Source: SAR324 cluster bacterium
GTDB lineage: Bacteria; SAR324; NAC60-12
DNA length: 64,000 nt
Assembly (NCBI GenBank): GCA_028281495.1
Contig: JANQJU010000029.1
Location: forward strand, 372,001-436,000
Direction of reading: 5' to 3'
The position numbers and the translations under genes are program-made. Shown here one piece after another: positions 50,636 through 59,272 of the stretch. Each line of letters begins with the position of its first letter. The stretch's first letter is position 1. The notes under the pieces were generated by a model that searched no databases, was not told where the DNA came from, and saw only the letters and a program-made list of their open reading frames with translations.

Positions 50636-52417
50636 TCACCGCACGACAGATTTGATCCGAGAAATACGTAAGAAATGGGTCTCCGCCACTTGAAATTCAT
50701 ATAGCGTCTGCAAACGGAATACTTCGGCTAATTGGGTTTCTGGTGTGGGGGAACCTGATGTTTGCAATGAATTTGACGACTGAGGAAAGGAATCTGAAGT
50801 GAAAGGGATGCGCTGGATTACGAGCATCTCGTCGTAAAAGTGTTGGGACCATTCAAAATGCATCCGCCACTGATGCTTGTTTGCATATTCTATCCCGACC
50901 GCCCCCCATCGATGGGGAGTATACAGACCAGGACGGTCCGTGACGATCAGCAGTTTGGACTCCGGATAGTGTTTCTCAACAAACCCCAACACTGCATGGT
51001 ATTCGACATACAAACTCAAACGCCGAACTGCATCATTGGCTCCCGCTTGGGGCCACGCATACAATAGGATTCCCACCGTCCCTAGTGCAATGAACCGCTT
51101 CGTTGCGTTAGATTGAGGGACGCAATGCAACAGATAAACGACTAACAGCACTACCAGAGGCAAAAATACGAGGCCAAGACGGATGTTATAAAGCGTGGTC
51201 AAATCCCCCCAATAAAATGCTGCCAATATGGCCGCTTCTGCCGCAAAGGATAATAACAGAATTCTTCTCATCCATCGGGTACGTTTCGTTTCTATATGCC
51301 GAAATTTCATCCAACGAATCGCTGCTACTGCCGCTCCCACAATGGCTACAAAAAATAGCCCTTCAATTGTGCCATAAGCTGAATCCTGCGCCGTGAAAAA
51401 CTTCCAGGCGTTTTGAAGATTCGGCCAAACCCATTGTGTGCTGAAAACGGACAACCCCTCGTCAATAGGTTGGTTTTCAAAATCGAGGCGTCGCTGCCAC
51501 AGCACGGGCAAAAGCAGGCACGGTAGAATCACCGTACGGAGTGAGAGGGATGCATACTGGGCACGTGGCAACAAGAACGGGAGTAACGGAAATATGATAA
51601 TTGCAAAAACCGCCGACTCATACCGGACCTGAGCAAGCAACACCAAACCAAGTGCTAAACGCTCGGCATGGCGAGCCGTTCGATGGACTAGAAAGTCGTC
51701 CAGCAACAAAAATGCAACCAGGATAAACAACACGTTGAGTATCTCGAATCCACTCGACGTGACCCACAGAATATAAATGGGATAAGCTGCCAGCAACACC
51801 ATCCCAATGATTCCGAAGAAACGCCCAAACCTTCGTTGCAAAACCCAATAGAAAACAACCCAACTCAAAAACCCGACAGCTGCATTCAGAACCATTCCGT
51901 TGTAAGCGCTGTAGCCAATAATCGTGTGAAGAACAGAGACCAAAAAAGGAAAGAGAAGCGGACGTTTTTCTCCGACATATTGCTGCACGACAAACTTCTC
52001 GTAATGGTACCGACCTTCGATAGGATTCCACACGAATCCATCATCGTACATGGCCATCGCCACACCCATAAGGTTCGTTTCGTCAGAGAGAACTCGGAAC
52101 GTTGGTGCACTGGTGAGCAGTGCTCCCCCTAACAGCACCGCAGCGATACCAATCGCCAGTCCATGACGAGTCAACCGTTGACGCCACACAATAGGATCCC
52201 AATTCACGGGAAGTAAACTGTGAATCCAAACAAATACAGAAGCAAAAATAAGATAATACCCTGTGGCGTGGAACCATTGATCCACCACAAACAACGACGG
52301 TAAAAAGCCGACCATCAACGCAGTGATGCCGGTTCCGATTATCGCAATGAGAGTAAAAGGGGTACGGTAAGGTAAGACTTTGGAAAGTAGTGCCTTATAG
52401 ATTTCTGGCATAACCAA
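50636..52417 (-). CDS. Polytopic membrane glycosyltransferase-like protein (GT39/PMT-like)
   Basis: 593 aa with about ten or more hydrophobic helices. After the second helix the loop SAPTFRVLSDETNLMGVAMA holds the acidic pair typical of GT-C enzymes, and KRPLLFPFLVSVLHTIIGYSAYN matches the ArnT/PMT-like pattern. The C-terminal 150 residues are soluble. It likely transfers a sugar from a polyprenyl donor at the membrane; acceptor unknown. The first codon of the frame is TTG, and an ATG lies two codons on (52411). Neither has a good Shine-Dalgarno. Confidence 0.8.
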   Translation of the reverse strand: MVMPEIYKALLSKVLPYRTPFTLIAIIGTGITALMVGFLPSLFVVDQWFHATGYYLIFASVFVWIHSLLPVNWDPIVWRQRLTRHGLAIGIAAVLLGGALLTSAPTFRVLSDETNLMGVAMAMYDDGFVWNPIEGRYHYEKFVVQQYVGEKRPLLFPFLVSVLHTIIGYSAYNGMVLNAAVGFLSWVVFYWVLQRRFGRFFGIIGMVLLAAYPIYILWVTSSGFEILNVLFILVAFLLLDDFLVHRTARHAERLALGLVLLAQVRYESAVFAIIIFPLLPFLLPRAQYASLSLRTVILPCLLLPVLWQRRLDFENQPIDEGLSVFSTQWVWPNLQNAWKFFTAQDSAYGTIEGLFFVAIVGAAVAAIRWMKFRHIETKRTRWMRRILLLSFAAEAAILAAFYWGDLTTLYNIRLGLVFLPLVVLLVVYLLHCVPQSNATKRFIALGTVGILLYAWPQAGANDAVRRLSLYVEYHAVLGFVEKHYPESKLLIVTDRPGLYTPHRWGAVGIEYANKHQWRMHFEWSQHFYDEMLVIQRIPFTSDSFPQSSNSLQTSGSPTPETQLAEVFRLQTLYEFQVAETHFLRISRIKSVVR

Positions 52418-52465
52418 CTGAATCGATTGTTCACAAAGTAAGTAGCTGTTCGTTCTGCTTGGGTG

Positions 52466-53377
52466 TCAATTCTGGAAACGATCCGCCCCCGAATAGATAT
52501 TGCAACGTCCTGGCTGAAAAAAACCCACTAATGTCATTTCATACTCCTGTGCAATTTCAACGGCTAAACTACTGGGGGCACCCACAGCAACAACTATTGG
52601 AATTCCGGCAATCACTGCCTTCTGTAGCAATTCGAAACTTGCCCGCCCACTGAGGAACAAAATCGTATTCGAGGCAGGAAGTTGACTGTTTAACAGCATG
52701 TGCCCGATCACTTTGTCCAGTGCATTATGACGGCCAACATCTTCTCCCAAATGTAATAAGTTGCCTTCTGCGTCAAACAGGCCTGAGGCATGAACACCGC
52801 CAGTTTGATGGAACAACGATTGGGACTTATGCATTCGCTCTGCCAGCGAGGAAAGCGCTTCAAGCGACATCGAAACGGCTCCTGAAGGCAGAGTCGAACA
52901 GGCAGTCCGCACCCGGTCCAAAGTGGTGCGACCACAAATCCCACAACTCGAATTCATATACACATTTCGGCTGAACTGGCGCGGATCGAATTCTAAGTTT
53001 GGAGACAAAAACACGTTCACGATATTAGATTTCTTATCTCCCTGCGCATCCTGGCAATAGGCTATGTTTTCAACGTCATTCCGATGGGAAATCAATCCTT
53101 CACTTAGCAAAAAACCAACTGCCAATTCAAAATCATGGCCGGGGGTTCTCATAGTGATCGCAATACTCTGCCGAAACTCTCGATTGTTTCGACTCCCTAC
53201 GATTCGAACTTCCAGGGGTTCTTCCACAGCGATGGAATCATCAATGGGATGTGAGAATCCTTCCGACCATCGCAGAATAGACATAGATCGAGAGCCTTCA
53301 AGCCGGTGCAGGTTCTTCTTTGCTTTCTTGTTTTCTCTAGAGTTTTTGAGTGACTCGACTGCCGTTGCCATGTTCAA
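52466..53377 (-). CDS. fdhD: Formate dehydrogenase accessory sulfurtransferase FdhD
   Basis: About 303 aa. FdhD hallmarks: EEPLEVRIVG, AVGFLLSEGLI, the CGIC motif (SSCGICGRTTLDRV), GGVHASGLFD, EDVGRHNALDKVIG and FLSGRASFELLQKA. FdhD transfers sulfur from IscS to the molybdenum cofactor of formate dehydrogenase. It directly follows the molybdoenzyme gene at 53390-55708, its probable client. The frame opens with TTG at 53377; an ATG is two codons in (53371), and GGGAAG upstream is closer to the TTG. Confidence 0.95.
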   Translation of the reverse strand: MNMATAVESLKNSRENKKAKKNLHRLEGSRSMSILRWSEGFSHPIDDSIAVEEPLEVRIVGSRNNREFRQSIAITMRTPGHDFELAVGFLLSEGLISHRNDVENIAYCQDAQGDKKSNIVNVFLSPNLEFDPRQFSRNVYMNSSCGICGRTTLDRVRTACSTLPSGAVSMSLEALSSLAERMHKSQSLFHQTGGVHASGLFDAEGNLLHLGEDVGRHNALDKVIGHMLLNSQLPASNTILFLSGRASFELLQKAVIAGIPIVVAVGAPSSLAVEIAQEYEMTLVGFFQPGRCNIYSGADRFQN

Positions 53378-53389
53378 TAAACTTCCCTT

Positions 53390-55708
53390 CTATTGACCCA
53401 GTGTTGCCGATTGTTTATGCACTCGAATTGCAATGAATTTTGAAGTCGGGGTCCAACTTTTATCAGCATAGCTCTCCAATGGAACCAGGCAATTGGTTTC
53501 AGGAAAATAGGAAGCAGCACATCCTTTGGGAATATTATATTTCACTACAACAAACCCTCGCGCCCATCTCGTTCTTAGAGAATCGCCCAATGCCCGATTT
53601 GCGGTGATGCTCTGCTTGTTATTCAAATTTTGAGTTTTTAGGGCTTCTTCCGCATGACTTTCCAAATCCACACAATCGCCTTGCCGTAGCCCTTGGTCTT
53701 TCATGTCATCCGGATTCATGAAAATAACTTTTCGAGTGCCAAACACGCCTCGGTATCGATCATCCAAACCATAAATGGTCGTGTTGTATTGATCATGTGA
53801 TCTCACCGTCATAAGGCGCAACTGCCCTTCAGGCAAGGCCATGCGTGGCAAGGGAAATGTCAAGAAGTTGGCTTTACCAGTCGGCGTTTTCCACTCACGC
53901 AGACTGGCTGAATTGCGAAGGCGAAAGCCTCCAGGACGCTGAATTTTCTCATTGTAATTTTGAAAGCTCGGAAGCACATCGGCAATTCGATCACGGATGC
54001 GATCATAATCCGCCACCAACCAGTCCCAATCGATTTTTGATTTGGACAAGGTGGTTTTTGCGATTCCCGCCACAATGGCAGGTTCGGATTGAAGGTGAGG
54101 AGACGCAGGTTTCTTTTGTCCCAAGGAGGCATGCACCATGCTCATGGAATCTTCTACCGTTACACGTTGCACCCCAACCGCTTGCCGATCAACTTCCGAA
54201 CGCCCTAAGCAGGGGAGAATCAATGCTTGTTTGCCATGAATGAGATGGCTTCGGTTCAACTTCGTACTGATCTGAACCGTCAATTCACAAGAACGCAAGG
54301 CAAGTTCGGTTGCTTCCGTGTCAGGTGTTGCACGAACAAAATTCCCTCCCATTCCAATAAAAACCAATGCCTCGCCAGCAACCATTGCCTGGATGGCTTG
54401 GACCGTATTGTATCCATGCTTGCGCGGTGCCTGGATTCCAAAAACTTCATCCAACTTCATCAAAAAGGATTCGGGAGGATGATCATTGATGCCTACTGTC
54501 CTATCTCCTTGCACATTGCTATGCCCACGCACGGGACAGACCCCAGCCCCAGCCCTCCCCAAATTGCCCCGGAGGAGGAGCAAGTTCACCACATACTGAA
54601 TAGTGGACACGGCATATTTGTTTTGTGTCAACCCCATCGCCCAACAGACGATCACGTTTTCCGATTGAATGTAAATGTTGGCCATTTCTTCCAGTATATT
54701 ACGAGCAAGTCCTGATTCTTCTTCAATTAGAGACCAACCAACTTCACTGATATCAGCTTGTAGTTCTTCCCAACCGGAGGTGTGCCTTTGAATGAAATCA
54801 TGATCGAGCACTTGTCCTGGGTTGTGGCTTTCTGCTTCTAGTACGGCTTTGATCACTCCTTTGAGCATCGCCAAATCGCCTCCCACTAAAGGCTGTACGT
54901 ATAGGGAGGAAATTGGGGTACTTTGCAAAGTGAGCATCGCCCAAGGATCTTGCGGATGGGTGAAGCGTTCCAGTCCTCGTTCCACAAGGGGATTGCAAGT
55001 GATGATTTTGGCTCCGCGAACGCTCGCTCGTTGCAATGTGGACAGCATGCGAGGGTGATTGGTTCCTGGATTTTGCCCAATGATGAAAATCGAATCAGCC
55101 TGTTCAAAATCGTGGAGTGTCACGGTTCCTTTGCCGATTCCAATCGCTTCCGTTAGTGCCACTCCGCTGGACTCGTGGCACATGTTGGAGCAATCCGGAA
55201 AATTGTTCGTGCCAAACTCTCGTCCAAGCAACTGATATAAAAAGGCGGCCTCGTTACTTGTTCTTCCGGAGGTATAAAAGATCGCTTCATCGGCATGATC
55301 GAGACGGTTTAAAGAATCACCTATGATCCGAAAGGCCTCCTCCCAGGCAACCGGCTTGTAATGATCAATCACGGGGTCGTATTGCATGGGGTGAGTGAGC
55401 CTTCCCTGCGATTCCAACCAATGGTCCGTCTGTTCCAACAACGAACTGACTGAGTGTTTGGAAAAAAACTTGGGAGTGACTTGCTTGCTCGTGGTTTCCG
55501 CTGCAACAGCCTTCACACCGTTTTCACAAAACTCTGTCTTCGAGGTTTGGGTGGGTTCAGGCCAAGCACATCCAGGGCAATCGAAACCATCCGGCTGATT
55601 CACTCGCAACAAGGCACGTGCTGTATCCGGACCTCCCTTTTCTTGAAGGATAGCTTTGCCACTATGAATCAAGGCTCCCCATCCGGCAGCGGTTTTTTTC
55701 ATACCCAT
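53390..55708 (-). CDS. FdhF/YdeP-family molybdopterin oxidoreductase
   Basis: 772 aa of the FdhF/YdeP family. An N-terminal GFDCPGCAWPEP motif stands in place of a canonical 4Fe-4S cluster loop. The molybdopterin regions follow: ITCNPLVERGLERF, FIIGQNPGTNHPRML, the active-site neighbourhood SNMCHESSGVAL, and a C-terminal Mo-dinucleotide-binding domain (MTVRSHDQYNTTIYGLDDRYRG). Substrate is unknown; formate is suggested by family name and by the adjacent fdhD. It is cytoplasmic, with no Tat signal seen. A formate-dehydrogenase small subunit is not adjacent. Confidence 0.93.
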   Translation of the reverse strand: MGMKKTAAGWGALIHSGKAILQEKGGPDTARALLRVNQPDGFDCPGCAWPEPTQTSKTEFCENGVKAVAAETTSKQVTPKFFSKHSVSSLLEQTDHWLESQGRLTHPMQYDPVIDHYKPVAWEEAFRIIGDSLNRLDHADEAIFYTSGRTSNEAAFLYQLLGREFGTNNFPDCSNMCHESSGVALTEAIGIGKGTVTLHDFEQADSIFIIGQNPGTNHPRMLSTLQRASVRGAKIITCNPLVERGLERFTHPQDPWAMLTLQSTPISSLYVQPLVGGDLAMLKGVIKAVLEAESHNPGQVLDHDFIQRHTSGWEELQADISEVGWSLIEEESGLARNILEEMANIYIQSENVIVCWAMGLTQNKYAVSTIQYVVNLLLLRGNLGRAGAGVCPVRGHSNVQGDRTVGINDHPPESFLMKLDEVFGIQAPRKHGYNTVQAIQAMVAGEALVFIGMGGNFVRATPDTEATELALRSCELTVQISTKLNRSHLIHGKQALILPCLGRSEVDRQAVGVQRVTVEDSMSMVHASLGQKKPASPHLQSEPAIVAGIAKTTLSKSKIDWDWLVADYDRIRDRIADVLPSFQNYNEKIQRPGGFRLRNSASLREWKTPTGKANFLTFPLPRMALPEGQLRLMTVRSHDQYNTTIYGLDDRYRGVFGTRKVIFMNPDDMKDQGLRQGDCVDLESHAEEALKTQNLNNKQSITANRALGDSLRTRWARGFVVVKYNIPKGCAASYFPETNCLVPLESYADKSWTPTSKFIAIRVHKQSATLGQ

Positions 55709-56177
55709 CTCCCCAAAATGATGTGTCCGTCTTTACAAAAATGATTTTTGATTAATGATGTGCCCGTCTTTTCAAACACGATTCTTGCTCAATGAATTTC
55801 AATCCAATCGGCATTACCTGTCAACTGCTTTTGATGGGACATGCCTATAGAGATACCAAAACCCAATACGACTGACCTTTTGTAATGACAGCTCACTGAA
55901 AAAACAAAGACGGTTCGCCATCAAATACGAAGTTACTACCCCGCTGCACGTCTTTTTCAATGCTTTGAAACTCTAGATGAAATTTCGACTGAACGATCTT
56001 TTTTTGGACCACTCGCCATCCAGTTCGGACCATTCGCAATTCCTGAATTGTCTCGAATCTAGTACTTGCTAAAGTTCTTCCAATTTCGAAACTGGAACCG
56101 GTGGCCTATCGTTTTCATCACCACCACCCCAAAGGCCTTCTCCTCTTCGTTCCCAATGTAGGGGGGGAGGTCTTGCT
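55709..56177. other. Intergenic gap with an imperfect direct repeat
   Basis: 469 bp between the molybdoenzyme gene and the membrane glycosyltransferase gene. Near 55720-55790 a segment of about 35 bp beginning aatgatgtg occurs twice in imperfect form. It should hold the promoter of the fdh pair. No gene or terminator is evident. Confidence 0.5.
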
Positions 56178-57887
56178 TCACTTTGCTTTCTTCTTCAACT
56201 CAATGGCTGTTTCTCGTTCGCGTTGGGCGTCGTCCGGTAGGCCTAGCTCATCGAGTGTCTGAGAGTAGGTGTAATGAATGGAGGCATAAAAGTTGGCAAG
56301 CTGAGGTGTGAATTGTTCAGGATAGACCTGAAACGACTTTTTTAAGATTTTTGATGCGCTTTCCCAATCGTTTTCCTTGGCGGCGTTCGTGTATCGCGGA
56401 AGGTAGGTGGTTTGGAAGGCAGCCACATAATCCGCGCTGCGGATGAGGGAGACCCCATCCGGCAAAGGCCGCAGCATCCATAATGAAAGGCCCCCAAACA
56501 CAAAGAAAACGAAACCCGCACGAATCCACTGTTGTGCTCGCAACCACTCAATCAGTTGGGCTATTGCTAGCCCGGCAAACGGTATCATGATCGCGACCAA
56601 AGGCAGTCGATATCGAGCTGCTTCAGCAGACAACAGAATCAATCCAATATTCATCCCTACAAACAGCAAAATGGAGATGCGGCTTCTGACATCTCGAAAG
56701 CTCAATCCAATGCCAATCAGCCCTAGTGGAGCAATGATCGCAAAGCTAAGAAACATCCCTTGCAACACTTGAGAAAATTGCCGGAAATAATAAAAGTTCG
56801 CATTGTTAGGATACTCGTACCAAAACCAGATAAATTTGAACTTGTTCCATACCAAGCTCACGAAACTGGAAAAACTGTGTGTCTTAAGAGTTTCCTGCAT
56901 ACTTGGAATAACCCTACCTTGGGAAACGGCTAAGGTTTTGGCAATTTCTTGTCCTTGAAATTTGTATTGTCCAGGTTCGTAACTTCGATCCATAAACTTG
57001 ATAAACGAAATGGCATTCACACTTGAAAATGTTAACGGAGGAACTCCGACTACCACATTGCGAACAATTCCCGGTGAAAGCCCAATGATTCCCCCTGCTA
57101 TTCCAATCAATCCGTAACGCAGAAACAAAGGCCAACGGCTTCGATATTCATAAATCATGATCATTCCGATCACTCCCGCCCAAAGCAAAAACGTGGTTTT
57201 CACTAAACAGGCCAATCCCATTGCTATCCCCAACACGAAGTAACCCTTCGATTGGCCACGCTTCACCACAGAGTCGGTCAGCAACAGCAAACCCAAGCCA
57301 ACAAAAATGATCAAAGTTGCTCGAAGCATGATGACTTCATAAAATATGAAGGGGCCGTATAACAACGCCAGCACTCCAGCAAAAACAGCTGCCCATCGAC
57401 CAAAGAAGCGATAAGCCAATACAATCATCAACAACAGGTTCCCAACCCCCAGCCCCATTTGTCCAACAAAGACCCATAGGGGATTGGGTCCAAACATCTT
57501 ATACAAAACCGCAATTCCATAGGAATAGACGGGTTCCTGGTGGAACTGCTTGTGACCATACCAATAGCGCCATAAGGCCTTCGCAGGTTCTAACTCAACA
57601 TCCGATGCTTGCCATTCGAGACGCGCTGCTGCAAAAGCTTCTGAATGGTGTTGAATAAAAATATCAGCTACGAGTTGATTCCAATGATGGAAAGGGTGCA
57701 ACGCTTGGTCGGTCCACCAATCGCCTTGGGCGACTTGCTTTGCCCAGTGTTCGAAAAAGTGCATGTCCGATTCAGCCCATTGCTGATGCTGTGTCAATGG
57801 CCCCTCTTTCACCTCAGAAAAAACGACAATGCGAAGCAAGATGCCCAGCACTAAGAACACAATAAGGAGTCGTGACAAAAAGGACAT
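56178..57887 (-). CDS. Polytopic membrane glycosyltransferase (GT39/ArnT-like)
   Basis: About 569 aa from the chosen start. Around ten transmembrane helices, the first directly at the N-terminus (FLSRLLIVFLVLGILLRIVV). A soluble loop holds the acidic residues of the first extracytoplasmic loop (AESDMHFFEHWAKQV), and YSYGIAVLYKMFGPNPLWV precedes the next helices. A short TPR-like tail ends the protein. I place the start at the ATG at 57887, which has AGGA 7 nt upstream; longer frames would overlap the divergent gene. Role: probable sugar transfer from a polyprenyl phosphate; substrate not identifiable. Confidence 0.82.
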   Translation of the reverse strand: MSFLSRLLIVFLVLGILLRIVVFSEVKEGPLTQHQQWAESDMHFFEHWAKQVAQGDWWTDQALHPFHHWNQLVADIFIQHHSEAFAAARLEWQASDVELEPAKALWRYWYGHKQFHQEPVYSYGIAVLYKMFGPNPLWVFVGQMGLGVGNLLLMIVLAYRFFGRWAAVFAGVLALLYGPFIFYEVIMLRATLIIFVGLGLLLLTDSVVKRGQSKGYFVLGIAMGLACLVKTTFLLWAGVIGMIMIYEYRSRWPLFLRYGLIGIAGGIIGLSPGIVRNVVVGVPPLTFSSVNAISFIKFMDRSYEPGQYKFQGQEIAKTLAVSQGRVIPSMQETLKTHSFSSFVSLVWNKFKFIWFWYEYPNNANFYYFRQFSQVLQGMFLSFAIIAPLGLIGIGLSFRDVRSRISILLFVGMNIGLILLSAEAARYRLPLVAIMIPFAGLAIAQLIEWLRAQQWIRAGFVFFVFGGLSLWMLRPLPDGVSLIRSADYVAAFQTTYLPRYTNAAKENDWESASKILKKSFQVYPEQFTPQLANFYASIHYTYSQTLDELGLPDDAQRERETAIELKKKAK

Positions 57888-57976
57888 TTTGTTTCCTACG
57901 CTGGTGTTCGTCCAATCGACCATGTTAGAAGGACGGAAATTTACGATCACAAAATTAAAACCACAGTGGAGGTATG

Positions 57977-58585
57977 ATGCCAAATGTTGCTGGTAAAGCT
58001 TATGCACTCAACGTGATCACCCCGATGAAACGCAAGATGGCTCGGCTGTACAAGCTGTTGTTTCGGGTGCTCCCCTTTTTTCCGAAAAGACTACAAGGTT
58101 GGATTCGCCTTTCCTCAATGCAATCCGCGCAATGGGTGATCCTGGACAAGTGGGTTCATATCGATGCTTCACAACCGAGAGAAAGCTTGAGACACGCTTA
58201 CATGCTGTTCTTTGGCAATGTCAATGGAAGCGGGCTGCATTACATGGAATCGCTAGCAAACGCTGCTCCCCAAGCAGTTGACCTGTTTTGGCAAAGGCAG
58301 CTCCATTACCCTGGAACCGCACCCGTTAAAAATTTTCTCGATTACTTTCACACCAACCAGATCGAAACAGATCACTATTTCCATATCGCTCCCAATGCAA
58401 CCGTCAACGACCTTCGATCTGCAAAACGGGTGCAAGCCAATCTGATTCAGTTGATAAATTTTGCCGAATCGAGTCCTGAAGCCTTCATGATACAATACAA
58501 ACATACGTTGCTCCAACTTCAGTTCGATCTGGGCACAATGGGGCCTGCGCCCGCTACGAGTGACCAAGGGAAAAGCCATGACTAA
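57977..58585 (+). CDS. Small protein of unknown family, first of a peroxidase-linked pair
   Basis: About 202 aa from the ATG at 57977; GGAGG lies 4 nt upstream, which favours this ATG over the one 3 bp earlier. No family recognised. The pattern WVILDKW, then AYMLFFGNVNGSGLHYMESL, then VKNFLDYF and TDHYFHIAP matches in order a pattern in the next gene's product, so the two appear to be paralogs. No signal peptide is seen; the first 45 residues are basic. It is divergent from the membrane glycosyltransferase and leads a three-gene set ending in a DyP-type peroxidase. Confidence 0.8.
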   Translation: MPNVAGKAYALNVITPMKRKMARLYKLLFRVLPFFPKRLQGWIRLSSMQSAQWVILDKWVHIDASQPRESLRHAYMLFFGNVNGSGLHYMESLANAAPQAVDLFWQRQLHYPGTAPVKNFLDYFHTNQIETDHYFHIAPNATVNDLRSAKRVQANLIQLINFAESSPEAFMIQYKHTLLQLQFDLGTMGPAPATSDQGKSHD

Positions 58586-59192
58586 ACCAAAAAGCAATCT
58601 CAACAATCTTGTCGTCATCTCTCCGATAATCAATGCCATTTTTCAAGAAAAGGCTGTTTCTGATCATGTTCGCGAACGGGTTCAAGCTCTGCCGTCCAAT
58701 GAAAAAAGCCCGTTTGCCAAGGTGCCTGGAACCTACACTGCGAGGCTCTTTGTTTTGGATGACTTGGTATTAGAAGGTTTGGAGCCTGTTGAGCGCCATC
58801 TCCAATCGAAATATTTGGTGTTCAACTGCCATTTTCATGGAGAACTTGCGGCTTATCTGAAGGGTTTATGGGAATCTTCTGAATCGTTCCTTTTCAGCAT
58901 CTGGAGCTTTTGCGTGGGTTATCAACACGTAAAAAATTATGAGAGCTTCGAGAGATACGTCAACCGGTGCAAGGTACCAACCCATTTTTCCTTGGAGGGT
59001 GTCCCTGGTGGCTCCATCCCTGAACAATTGAAAGCGCTGTATTTGAAACAAGAATTCGCGAAGTTTGTGGCCGACAACCAAGGAAAAAGCCCCGAGACGC
59101 TTCAAGCTGCGTTTCAAGTTTTCATTCAAAAGGTGCAGCTCAAAAGTTTAGAAGGCCCCACGTGGCAACCGGGTCAAACCGACATGTTTTAA
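58578..59192 (+). CDS. Second small protein of the peroxidase-linked pair
   Basis: 204 aa from the ATG at 58578 (AAGGGA 7 nt upstream; a GTG 18 bp earlier also opens the frame). It overlaps the preceding stop by 8 bp, so coupling is likely. Motifs: ARLFVLDDLVLEG, KYLVFNCHFHGELAAYLKGL, KNYESFERYV, VPTHFSLEGVP. The order and spacing parallel the upstream gene product (V-L-D, then an aromatic-F strand, a G-x4-Y-[LM]-x2-L helix, then T-H/D-x-F). A ferredoxin-like fold related to the peroxidase partner is possible but unproven. Confidence 0.8.
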   Translation: MTKPKSNLNNLVVISPIINAIFQEKAVSDHVRERVQALPSNEKSPFAKVPGTYTARLFVLDDLVLEGLEPVERHLQSKYLVFNCHFHGELAAYLKGLWESSESFLFSIWSFCVGYQHVKNYESFERYVNRCKVPTHFSLEGVPGGSIPEQLKALYLKQEFAKFVADNQGKSPETLQAAFQVFIQKVQLKSLEGPTWQPGQTDMF

Positions 59193-59272
59193 TCCCCTGC
59201 TCTTCAAGATCTACAGTGCCCAAACCCAATGACTGATTCCATCTCCCTTCAAATTCCACCATGAGGTAATTG